DNA of 64,000 nucleotides from Bacillota bacterium (GTDB taxonomy: Bacteria > Bacillota > Clostridia > Peptostreptococcales > Anaerovoracaceae): positions 1 through 64,000 of the forward strand of contig JAFRKJ010000008.1 in the NCBI GenBank assembly GCA_017431785.1, in the 5' to 3' direction. The position numbers and the translations under genes were made by a program. Below are positions 1 to 7,100 of this stretch, piece after piece (within the stretch, counting starts at the first letter, position 1; each line of letters begins with the position of its first letter). The notes under the pieces are model-generated. The model saw only the letters and a program-made list of their open reading frames with translations. It was not told the origin of the DNA and searched no databases.

Positions 1-13
1 GAGGTCTGCTGAC

Positions 14-853
14 ATGTCGGATTCGTGGGTCGTGCAGAATCTTAACAATGCGCTGAATACGTGGAATGAGAAACTGGCGGAAGTGTGGGAGCTTCTGCTG
101 ATGTCGCCCCAGAGCTTCAAGGGCGGCGGTATATGGAAGGTGATACTCCAGATCAACGGAGCAGTACAGGCGATCGGGCTTGCACTGCTCGTTTTGTTTT
201 TTCTGGTAGGTGTGGTGAAGACAACAGCGAGTCTGACAGAGATCAAGCGTCCAGAGCATGCACTGAAGCTGTTTATCCGCTTTTGCATCGCAAAGGGAGT
301 GGTGACCTACGGCCTGGAACTGATGCTGGCGCTGTTTACCATCGCCCAGGGCGTGATGAGCACCATGATGAAGGCATCCGGTGTAGCGAAGATCGGCAAG
401 GCAACCCTTCCGGACAAGATGGTGAGCGCCATAGAAGAGTGCGGGTTCTTTGAAAGCATCCCGCTGTGGGCGGTGACGCTGATCGGCAGCCTGTTCATCA
501 CTGTGCTGTCCTTCATCATCATCCTGACCGTGTACGGCCGCTTCTTCAAGCTGTATATGTACACTGCGCTTTCGCCGATCCCGCTGTCGTCCTTTGCAGG
601 GCAGCCGTCTCAGAGTATCGGCATCGGCTTTCTCAAAAGCTACGCCGCGGTCTGCATGGAAGGCGCGGTCATCATCCTGGCGTGCATCATCTTCACGAAG
701 TTCGCGGGCAGTCCGCCTGCGGTGGATTCAGATGCTGCTCCAGCAGCCATGGTGTGGAAGTATGTCGGGGAGCTGGTGTTCAACATGCTGGTGCTGGTAG
801 GCGCGGTCAAGATGAGCGACCGGATTTCCAGAGAGCTTTTGGGGCTTGGATAA
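14..853 (+). CDS. VirB6/TrbL-like conjugation channel membrane protein
   Basis: This 279-residue protein looks like the polytopic inner-membrane subunit (VirB6/TrbL type) of the type IV secretion systems in Tn1549-like integrative and conjugative elements of Firmicutes. It has an amphipathic N-terminus, then hydrophobic segments near residues 45-70, 95-115, 150-180, 210-230 and 250-268. The segment around YGRFFKLYMYTALSPIPLSSF is typical of the family. ATG at 14 follows a GAGG stretch. In such elements a VirB4 ATPase usually follows, but here short accessory genes follow instead, so the transfer module may be rearranged or truncated. The family call rests on motif memory and topology. The job in DNA transfer is inferred from the family. 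Confidence 0.75.
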   Translation: MSDSWVVQNLNNALNTWNEKLAEVWELLLMSPQSFKGGGIWKVILQINGAVQAIGLALLVLFFLVGVVKTTASLTEIKRPEHALKLFIRFCIAKGVVTYGLELMLALFTIAQGVMSTMMKASGVAKIGKATLPDKMVSAIEECGFFESIPLWAVTLIGSLFITVLSFIIILTVYGRFFKLYMYTALSPIPLSSFAGQPSQSIGIGFLKSYAAVCMEGAVIILACIIFTKFAGSPPAVDSDAAPAAMVWKYVGELVFNMLVLVGAVKMSDRISRELLGLG

Positions 854-881
854 GAACAATTTGACGAAGGAGGAAGAAGAA

Positions 882-995
882 TTGACAGACAGAATCGTTA
901 CAAAAGACAGTCCGCACCGCCGCGCTCAGCTGCGCAGGCTCGGTGCGTATATCGCGATGATGAGAAAGGAGAAGCAAAAGCATGACAAGAGATGA
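882..995 (+). CDS. Small basic protein with TTG start
   Basis: A 37-codon frame starts at TTG 882, preceded by a very strong ribosome site (AAGGAGG at about 867-873). It ends at TGA 993-995 and overlaps the next gene's ATG at 982, an arrangement typical of translational coupling. The product is short and rich in Arg and Lys (RRAQLRRLGAYIAMMRKEKQ) and could form one basic helix. I do not recognise a family. It lies between the VirB6-like gene and the DUF5688-like gene, so it is probably an accessory protein of the mobile element. The ribosome site is the main support. Confidence 0.5.
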   Translation: MTDRIVTKDSPHRRAQLRRLGAYIAMMRKEKQKHDKR

Positions 996-1278
996 GTTTA
1001 TCAGCCGTGTGAAAGAAGAACTGATGGAGATGATCCCGGAGGAACTGAGGAAAGGACTGGAGATCCAGGATACCATGGTCCTGAAGTCCAATGACCAGAA
1101 GCATCATGGCCTGACGTTCAAGAGGGAGGAGTCTGAAGCAGCTCCGACGATCTATCTGGATGAGGCGTATGCCAGATTCACCAGTGGGGAAGAACTGCAT
1201 GTGCTCACGGCAGAGATCAAGGATGCATACCTGCAGACCTTAAGCATGCCGGAACCACAGAAGATCGACTTTGATTAG
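982..1278 (+). CDS. DUF5688-like N-terminal domain protein of a mobile element
   Basis: This 98-residue acidic protein resembles the N-terminal part of DUF5688 proteins, which are common in conjugative elements of gut Firmicutes. The likeness is in the start MTRDEFISRVKEELMEMIPE and in the pattern of a conserved 'PTIYLDEAY' strand followed by a helix. Full-length family members are usually about three times longer, so this is either a single-domain version or a truncated copy. The biochemical role of the family is unknown. ATG at 982 follows GAGAAAGGAG and overlaps the preceding small gene. The family assignment is from memory and is moderate. Confidence 0.5.
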   Translation: MTRDEFISRVKEELMEMIPEELRKGLEIQDTMVLKSNDQKHHGLTFKREESEAAPTIYLDEAYARFTSGEELHVLTAEIKDAYLQTLSMPEPQKIDFD

Positions 1279-1377
1279 CCGGAAGAGTGAGTAAGAAGTA
1301 ATATCTTGAACGCATTTACGGTGGCAAAGACGAAAACTAAGTGGGTATGGATTTCAGAAAGAGGCGGTGATATTATT

Positions 1378-1575
1378 ATGATAAACAAGAGATTTGTTAC
1401 ATCTGAAGAGGTCCAGGAAGACTTCGGAGTTTCAAGAACCAAGGCATATGAGCTGATCAAGCAGCTGAACGAGGAATTGGAACAGGCGGGATATCTGGTT
1501 ATACGCGGCCGTGTCAGCAGAAAGTACTATCTGGAGCGGACCTACGGGGACGATGAACCCGAAGGCCGCCAATAA
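1378..1575 (+). CDS. Small HTH DNA-binding protein, excisionase-like
   Basis: This 65-residue protein carries one winged or simple helix-turn-helix (FVTSEEVQEDFGVSRTKAYE, then a second helix KQLNEELEQAG and a basic VSRKYYLERTYG tail). Such small HTH proteins sit near the ends of Firmicute conjugative elements and phages and are often annotated as excisionase or transcriptional regulator. I start it at ATG 1378 because GAGGCGGTGA (1361-1370) is spaced correctly there; the longer frame from 1306 lacks a ribosome site. No integrase gene is visible next to it. It probably bends or marks the element end during excision, which is inference from position and size. Confidence 0.65.
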   Translation: MINKRFVTSEEVQEDFGVSRTKAYELIKQLNEELEQAGYLVIRGRVSRKYYLERTYGDDEPEGRQ

Positions 1576-1579
1576 GCTC

Positions 1580-1604
1580 GTGGTTCTATTTTGGTTCTAA
1601 AATC
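1580..1604 (+). repeat. att-like motif, left copy (GGTTCTA-TTTT-GGTTCTA-AAATC)
   Basis: The 25 bases consist of a heptamer GGTTCTA, four T, the same heptamer again, and AAATC. A relative with a different heptamer, GAGTACA, is at 3912-3936, and the two agree at 17 of 25 positions. Paired heptamers around a T-rich spacer resemble core or arm sites of tyrosine recombinases, and this copy lies just after the excisionase-like gene. An attachment-site role is inferred. Confidence 0.35.
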
Positions 1605-1758
1605 TTTAAAAACCACAAAGACCGCATATATTTCTTATTAGAAAGAGATGCATAAGCCCGCAAATAGGGCTGGTAGCCCGGCTATAACGGAGCCCGCCGA
1701 GGAGTGGGAATAAAAAGAGTAAAAAAATATTAGTATATCGTTGCAAATGATTATTCTG

Positions 1759-1788
1759 ATGACAGGTAGTACACGTATTATCTGTCAT
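1759..1788 (+). terminator. Hairpin terminator after the mobile-element genes
   Basis: ATGACAGGTAGTAC pairs with GTATTATCTGTCAT through a two-base loop, allowing G-U pairs, and is followed by an AT-rich CTATTTATTATT tail. A near-identical stem with perfect pairing is at 42870-42899. It probably ends the transcript carrying the HTH gene. Confidence 0.6.
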
Positions 1789-1838
1789 CTATTTATTATT
1801 TATAATTGCGCAAGATTTGTACTCAACAACAAGAGGAA

Positions 1839-1854
1839 AAGAACGTTCGTTCTT
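1839..1854 (+). promoter_or_regulatory. LexA/DinR-type operator
   Basis: AAGAAC-GTTC-GTTCTT is a perfect palindrome in its 6-bp arms and fits the Gram-positive SOS box GAAC-N4-GTTC. Its last two bases overlap the -35 element at 1853, where a bound repressor would block RNA polymerase. SOS control of the cargo operon is an inference from this match. Confidence 0.6.
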
Positions 1855-1881
1855 GACAGATCGGAGAATTTGCGTTAGTAT
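1853..1881 (+). promoter_or_regulatory. Sigma-A type promoter of the cargo operon
   Basis: TTGACA (1853-1858) and TAGTAT (1876-1881) are separated by 17 bases. The predicted start near 1888 gives a leader of about 125 bases before the gene at 2014. Confidence 0.75.
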
Positions 1882-1899
1882 GTAAAAAACTAAAAAGTG

Positions 1900-1983
1900 T
1901 AGGTCTTTTCCGGTCGGACCTAGTCGCGGGTTAAGTGCGATAGGATATGCGTGATTCAAGGCACGCTGTTCTATCGCTTTTTT
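1900..1983 (+). promoter_or_regulatory. Attenuator-like leader with competing hairpins and terminator
   Basis: Three alternative helices can be drawn. TAGGTC (1900-1905) pairs with GACCTA (1917-1922). CCTA-G-TCGC (1919-1927) pairs with GCGATAGG (1937-1944). GCGATAG (1937-1943) pairs with CTATCGC (1971-1977), enclosing a GCGTG/CACGC inner stem and running straight into six T, so it is an intrinsic terminator. The second helix excludes both the first and the third, which is the layout of an antiterminator. I recognise no known riboswitch family and no leader peptide. The trigger is unknown. Confidence 0.55.
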
Positions 1984-2013
1984 GTTAATAAGAGTTTGAA
2001 AGGAGATGATAAA

Positions 2014-2235
2014 ATGATAACAGGAGATGTCGTTCAGTTTAATGAAAAACACAAATGGTGTGGCTGCCTTGGAATAGTAACTGAAAAGAAAGAATACATC
2101 AATGATATTCGGTATATGGTGGGAGTTCCCATGCCAGAAAAAGGGACAGCATATATTTTCAGCATGGAATCTGCAAATGAATTGGAGTATATTGGGAGAG
2201 CAGTTTTAGCAGAAGCCAATGAAGATGAATGGTAA
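2014..2235 (+). CDS. 73-residue SH3-like small protein of mobile elements
   Basis: ATG 2014 follows AAAGGAGATGAT, an excellent ribosome site, so I prefer it to the longer frame. The sequence starts ITGDVVQFNEKHKWCGCLG, alternates short strands and turns, and contains a conserved-looking PMPEKGTAYIF segment, which suggests a small beta-barrel. I recall similar proteins next to phosphoesterases in Clostridia phages and mobile elements, but no function is known to me. It ends six bases before the phosphoesterase gene, so the two are cotranscribed from the LexA-box promoter. Confidence 0.65.
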   Translation: MITGDVVQFNEKHKWCGCLGIVTEKKEYINDIRYMVGVPMPEKGTAYIFSMESANELEYIGRAVLAEANEDEW

Positions 2236-2241
2236 CAGAAA

Positions 2242-2979
2242 ATGATTTATTTAACAGGTGACACACACATACCTATTGATATTCATAAAATCGCAGCATC
2301 CCAATGGCCGGATCAGATGAATATGTCTAAGGACGATTATCTGATTGTCTGCGGTGACTTTGGTCTTCTCTTTAATTACCGTGAGACTGGCAAAAGCCTC
2401 CCGTCATGCTCAGAAGATAACTGCTGGGACAAAGAAGAACTGTGGTGGCTGAATTGGCTTGAGGAAAGACCTTTCACAACATTGTTTGTTGATGGAAACC
2501 ATGAGAATTATGACAGACTGAAGAAATATCCTGCATTGGAGTGGAACGGCGGGAAAGTGCAAATGATTTCAGATTCCGTGATCCACCTGATGCGAGGGCA
2601 GGTGTATCAGATCGATAATAAGAGCATTTTTACTATGGGTGGGGCACGCAGTCATGATCGTGGTCCTGTGACAGGAACTGAAAAGCGGGATGCACATATA
2701 ATCTGGTGGAAGGATGAGCTTCCTCTGCAGAAAGAATACACTGAGGCATTAAAGAATCTGCGGGCGCAAAACAATAAAGTTGATTATATCGTAACGCATG
2801 AAGCCCCGGCAGATTATTTATACAGGGAAGGTTACAGTGCATATGAGTTGCCAGACTTCCTGCTGAATATAAAAGAGACTGTAGATTACAAGAGATGGTA
2901 CTGCGGGCATCATCATAAAGACACAGGCTACGGAAGGGTAAGAATTCTGTATGATGACATAGTCCAAATCGGGGAATGA
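2242..2979 (+). CDS. Calcineurin-like metallophosphoesterase
   Basis: This 245-residue cytoplasmic protein has every metal-binding motif of the calcineurin-like superfamily in order: GDTH near residue 6, CGDFG near 37, DGNHEN near 85, THEAP near 187 and GHHH near 223. It therefore should bind two metal ions and hydrolyse a phosphoester. The substrate cannot be read from the sequence. Its pairing with the 73-residue gene, six bases upstream, and the LexA-type promoter suggest a role in stress response or element control, perhaps on nucleotides or nucleic acid. That role is inference. Confidence 0.85.
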   Translation: MIYLTGDTHIPIDIHKIAASQWPDQMNMSKDDYLIVCGDFGLLFNYRETGKSLPSCSEDNCWDKEELWWLNWLEERPFTTLFVDGNHENYDRLKKYPALEWNGGKVQMISDSVIHLMRGQVYQIDNKSIFTMGGARSHDRGPVTGTEKRDAHIIWWKDELPLQKEYTEALKNLRAQNNKVDYIVTHEAPADYLYREGYSAYELPDFLLNIKETVDYKRWYCGHHHKDTGYGRVRILYDDIVQIGE

Positions 2980-3008
2980 CGCGAAAGCCGGATGCATCTG
3001 CCTGATTA

Positions 3009-3037
3009 TTGACTTCGAGACAATATAGGTATATACT
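3009..3037 (+). promoter_or_regulatory. Promoter of the MNT/HEPN toxin-antitoxin operon
   Basis: TTGACT (3009-3014) and TATACT (3032-3037) are 17 bases apart. The transcript would start about 17 bases before the GGAAGGAGGG ribosome site of the antitoxin gene. The region ACAATATAGGTATATACTTATAT is rich in short inverted TATA-type arms that a dimeric repressor could use. Confidence 0.7.
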
Positions 3038-3060
3038 TATATCGGAAGGAGGGATGATGC

Positions 3061-3558
3061 ATGACTACAGTTGCACAACGAAAGGCATCCGCAAAGTATG
3101 ACAGAAATCATACCAGATCGATTCTCTTCAAGTTCAATACGACCAGTGATGCAGATATTCTAGCGAAACTGGATGAGGTGGGGAACAAACAGGGGTACAT
3201 CAAAGAACTGATAAGAGAAAACATCTGCGGAAAAGAAGAGGTCCTGTCAGTTGAGGCAATAGGGCTTATGGTACTTCCGGTTGTTCAAAAGTACGGAATT
3301 GATAAAGTGACGCTGTTCGGATCATATGCCAGAGGAGAGGCCACAGCGGGAAGTGATATAGATCTTCTGATTGAATGCGACAATATCAGAAACATGGAAA
3401 GCTATCTCGGTCTGCAAGATAGTCTTAAAAAAGCAATCGGAAGGAATGTTGATATTGTAATGGCCGATGCACTTGAGGCGGACAACACCCGGTCTGCAAA
3501 GAGGCTAAGAGAGCATATTGAAAGGGATAAGGTGATTATTTATGAGAGAATTAAGTGA
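3061..3558 (+). CDS. mntA: MntA-type nucleotidyltransferase antitoxin with extra N-terminal domain
   Basis: Residues about 75-165 form a minimal nucleotidyltransferase (MNT) domain with the signature GSYARGEATAGSDIDLLI, that is GS-x10-D-x-D. MntA antitoxins of type VII systems use it to attach AMP to the HEPN toxin. Residues 1-60 are an added basic segment followed by a strand-helix-helix pattern (SILFKFNTTSDADILAKLDE, then QGYIKELIRENI), which looks like a ribbon-helix-helix DNA-binding fold. Typical MntA proteins are about 100 residues, so this one is longer by that domain. ATG 3061 follows AAGGAGGG. The toxin gene overlaps its end by 17 bases. Autorepression through the N-terminal domain is inferred. 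Confidence 0.8.
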   Translation: MTTVAQRKASAKYDRNHTRSILFKFNTTSDADILAKLDEVGNKQGYIKELIRENICGKEEVLSVEAIGLMVLPVVQKYGIDKVTLFGSYARGEATAGSDIDLLIECDNIRNMESYLGLQDSLKKAIGRNVDIVMADALEADNTRSAKRLREHIERDKVIIYERIK

Positions 3559-3895
3559 AAGGGATAAGGATAATCTGGCTGCAATTCTGGATTACTGCGA
3601 TCGTATCAGCAGCATTGAAGAGCGATTCGGAGATTCATTTGAAAAGTACAGCGCTGACGCGGATTACAGAGATGCAGTTTTAATGAATGTGTTCCAAATC
3701 GGTGAGGCGTCAAATCGTCTTTCCGATGAGTGTAAGGAAATAATGAATGCTATTCCATGGCACGAAATTTACGGAACAAGAAATGTGATCGCCCACGGTT
3801 ATGTCAAAGTGAAAGATGAGATCATCTGGGAAATCGTTAAAAAGGATGTTCCGTTATTGAAACAGGAAATAGGTGAAAAGGCTGGTTTACTGTAG
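3542..3895 (+). CDS. hepT: HepT-like HEPN-domain toxin (DUF86)
   Basis: This 117-residue, mostly helical protein contains RNVIAHGY near residues 81-88, which is the R-x4-H-x-Y signature of HEPN toxins. Known HepT proteins are RNases, or are reported to act on RNA, and are neutralised when the partner MNT protein AMPylates the Tyr of this motif. The gene starts inside the antitoxin gene (ATG 3542) and the pair forms a compact two-gene operon. The Arg, His and Tyr are all present, so the toxin looks intact. Placement at the end of a conjugative-element region fits an addiction or defence role. Confidence 0.85.
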   Translation: MRELSERDKDNLAAILDYCDRISSIEERFGDSFEKYSADADYRDAVLMNVFQIGEASNRLSDECKEIMNAIPWHEIYGTRNVIAHGYVKVKDEIIWEIVKKDVPLLKQEIGEKAGLL

Positions 3896-3911
3896 TCGAC
3901 AGCAGCAATCT

Positions 3912-3936
3912 GTGAGTACATTTTGAGTACAAAATC
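3912..3936 (+). repeat. att-like motif, right copy (GAGTACA-TTTT-GAGTACA-AAATC)
   Basis: This is the partner of the motif at 1580-1604: same layout and same AAATC end, but a different heptamer. A related inverted fragment, GATTTGTACTCAA, lies at 1812-1824. The copy falls 16 bases after the HepT stop, just where clearly chromosomal genes begin, so it may mark the right edge of the mobile region. Confidence 0.35.
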
Positions 3937-4049
3937 ATCGTAGAAAGAAAATAACCCGAATCAACCATTAGAATAGAAGCTAGTAAATGTAGCGAAAAGA
4001 CTGCAAAGCACTATCAACACAACTCGGGATACCGAATGGGAATAAAGAA

Positions 4050-4087
4050 ATAGATGGAACCGTTGAAATATCAACGGTTCCATCTAT
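4050..4087. terminator. Strong 17-bp stem terminator, mainly for the CotH gene
   Basis: Arms ATAGATGGAACCGTTGA and TCAACGGTTCCATCTAT pair perfectly around a four-base loop. Read on the minus strand the hairpin is followed by TTTCTTTATT, 15 bases past the stop of the minus-strand surface-protein gene. Read on the plus strand it could also stop transcripts leaving the toxin-antitoxin operon. Confidence 0.8.
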
Positions 4088-4101
4088 TATTGCCTACAGA
4101 T

Positions 4102-7100
4102 TTACTTCACACGGACTGCTTTTTTCTTACTGTAAATGCCATAGTAGGTTTTCCCTTTGTACTTCTTGTACGGTCGGATCTGAACGTAGATCTGCTTGCC
4201 TTTCTTCAGTTTTTTGATTACATATTTCTTTTTGCTCTTCTTGATATTGATCGTTTTCGCTTTGCTCATCTTTGAAGAGTAGGAGTAGCGGATCTGATAA
4301 CCGTTGGCTTTTTTGTCTTTCTTCCACTTGACGATTACTTTTTTCTTGCTGGCCTTGACCTTAGCGCTGACTTTGCTGAAGTACAGTGTTCTCTGTTTGG
4401 TCCACTTGCTGCTTTTGTTCTTGCCGATGGTCTGCGCGCGGAACACGTATATGGATCTTCTTTTGAGTTTCTTGATCGTGACAGAGGTTTTCTTCGTCGA
4501 AAGGGTCTTCCATTTTTTCGCGCCGGCTTTGCGGTAGTCGATCTTGTAAGATTTTGCGCCTTTGACTTTACTCCAGCTTGCTTTGATCTGCTTCTTGCCG
4601 TATTCAGGTGTGAGAGTCAGCTTCGGCGCAGCAAGCTTCGCAGGAGTCTTCGAGGTGACAGTTACCTTGCAGGCCTGATACATGCCCGTATCAGTATTCA
4701 ATGCTACAATCACAGTCTTGCCTGCTTTGATTCCGGTGACTGTGCCGACAGAATCCACTGACGCGATGTCTGGATCAAGACTGACCCAGGTCAGGAAGCT
4801 GTCCTCACAGGGCTGCGGTTTAAGGACTGCACGGATCTGAGCATATTCTTTGACAGACAGCATCAAAGATTTTTTATTGAAAGAAATCTCTTCTGCCAAG
4901 CCGATTTCCGTTGTTTTAGGGTCGTAAATGTGCAGCGTGAAGGAATTGCTGACGCGCCCTACTTTTCCTGTGATCTTTACCGTGCCGGTTTTTTTGAAGG
5001 AAACGGTGCCCTCGCTGTTGACGGTAGCGATGGATGGATCAGAGGAAGACCATCGGATTTGTGTCTCATCGGAATCGAACGGCAAAATCGAGTAGGTCGG
5101 ATAATATTCATTGTCACCGTAATAGCTTTCTAGTGGCCGGTATACATCATATGGTTGGAAGAACAGATTCTTCGCTCTGATGGCCTGGCTTTCCTTGATA
5201 TAGTAAGCAGTGAGCACCATGTTTTCAACGATTTCGTCGCCTTCAGAGATGATGCCGTTAGTTTTTGATTTCCAGCCGCGGAACACATAGCCTTTTTTTG
5301 CAGGTGCTTCCGGGAATTCTTCGATATAAGATCCTTTGCGGACCGGTATCGTGTCGATCGTCTTACTTCCGATCTTGAATGTAACGGTCACGATTTCCGG
5401 TTTCAGGGAATTGATCTCCTGATTGACATTGTTCTGTCTGCCGATAATCCAGTTTCTCAACTGATCGACCTCTTCCTGATAGGTTCTTGGACCAGCGGTC
5501 TGTGCAGGTGTGCCATCGGTTCCATCCGAGGAGGTATCTCCCCAACCTTCACCGTAGGCGCCCCATTTCTCATGGTCGTATTTCCAGGAGGTCTTCGTCT
5601 GCTCGTAATACTGATCCAGCAGTCCGCCGTCTTTTACAATTTCGGTGAGCAGAGCGTTTAAACTCGGGACTTGTTCGTCGCCGTCTTTGCCGGTCCAATA
5701 CGCCAGTTGTTTCTCAGCGAATACAGGATCAGCTTTCATCCTGTCAAACCATGGCGTCGAAGTGTTCTCGAATCCGTCTGGCGAATCACCGTTATAGTCG
5801 AGATCACCCCAGGCGACGTAATCAAAATCCCAAAGAGGACCCCAGAAGAGTTTGCCGGATTCGCCGGGTGCGCCGTCGTCACCTTCTTTGTCTCTCGTCT
5901 TATAAAGGAATGTGCTGCCGCTACCGTAGGCGTCGCCGTTGGCGGAGAATTCCTGGATCCACCAGTACTTTGCCGCCGCATCAAGATCCATAAGATCGGT
6001 ATAACGGATATCACCGCTTTTGAAACCAGGACTGAAGATCGCGTTTTCCGTCGCCTGGATGAATGCAATGATATATTGCCTTTGTGTATCGTTATCATAA
6101 TCATCGAAAGAAGGACTTTCGATAAACATGGAAACGTTCTTTTGGGTCTCAAAAATGTTTGCTTTGTCTTCATCCCCGTAGGGGGCCATAGACAGCAGAT
6201 AGCCGCCGGAAATGAATGGAAGATCTGTCGCTTTCTTAGAATCCTCATCTGCTTCCAGATCGTCAATCGCAACGCGGCTGTCTCCGATACGAATTTGTTC
6301 GCAGAGGAGATAGCTGCCGTAGTACTCGTCGTTCATGACAACGTCAACGGGGATGCATTGGGGTGTATAGTCAAGCCCCATCTGCGCACCAAGCCAATAC
6401 GTCATGCGGTTGCGAATCAGACTGTTGTCATAGCGGTTGGCAAGCAGGATCCAGTGCTTGTTTTCACCCATGCCGAAGAGATTTTTCTTCTTTTTCAGTT
6501 TGAGCTTATATGGTTTTTTGTCCGCGTCCCAAGTGGAGTTTCCCCTGCCGCGAAGGTATTCGATTTCCAGACCGTCCAGACTCGTCTGCGCTCCGCCGTC
6601 ATAATCGCCTGCAAACCCTTCCGGAACCTGCAGATCGACCGTACCATAGCACTCAGCGCTATGATCGGGGCTGCCGTTCATCGCGCCGATCGAGCCAAGG
6701 CTTTCATCGATATTGAAATACAGGACTGGAATCGAACTTTCTGAGAACTCAATGAATCGGAGCAGGATACTGGTCTTTTTTGTGCTTTTGATTCCACTGA
6801 TCTCAAAACTAAAAGATACTCGGTGCTGCCCGGTCAGACCGAGACCGTAGACATCCTTAGTGCGGTCGCCGGCGTTTTCCCAGTCTTTCTTTCCCATTGT
6901 GCTCTTCAGGGCGAACGAGGCGACAGGGTTTTCCTGATCGTCCAGGTACACGTGGACAGTGACTGTCACACCTCTTTCCCGCAGCCCGTCGACGCTGATT
7001 CTTCCCACAGGGCTGCCGGCAAAATCAAGAGCTGCATTCAGCCCGATTCGGCCGCTCTGAAGAACGCCGGCTGTGCCGGTGAGAAGAAGGCCATTCCCGT

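Larger units (their letters stand above)
1576..2013. other. Intergenic region between element core and cargo (content summary)
   Basis: This 438-base stretch holds the att-like motif (1580-1604), a GC-rich island at about 1650-1712 with three AGCCCG copies (1655, 1675, 1691), a terminator hairpin (1759-1788), a LexA-type operator and promoter (1839-1881) and an attenuator-like leader (1900-1983). The GC-rich island also encodes a possible 21-codon peptide from ATG 1648 to TAA 1711-1713. It has only a weak ribosome site, so I do not call it a gene. Confidence 0.5.

Noticed and set aside
5671..6744. 357-codon open frame on the plus strand opposite the CotH gene
   Set aside because: It mirrors the CotH domain coding strand and shows no motif or ribosome site.
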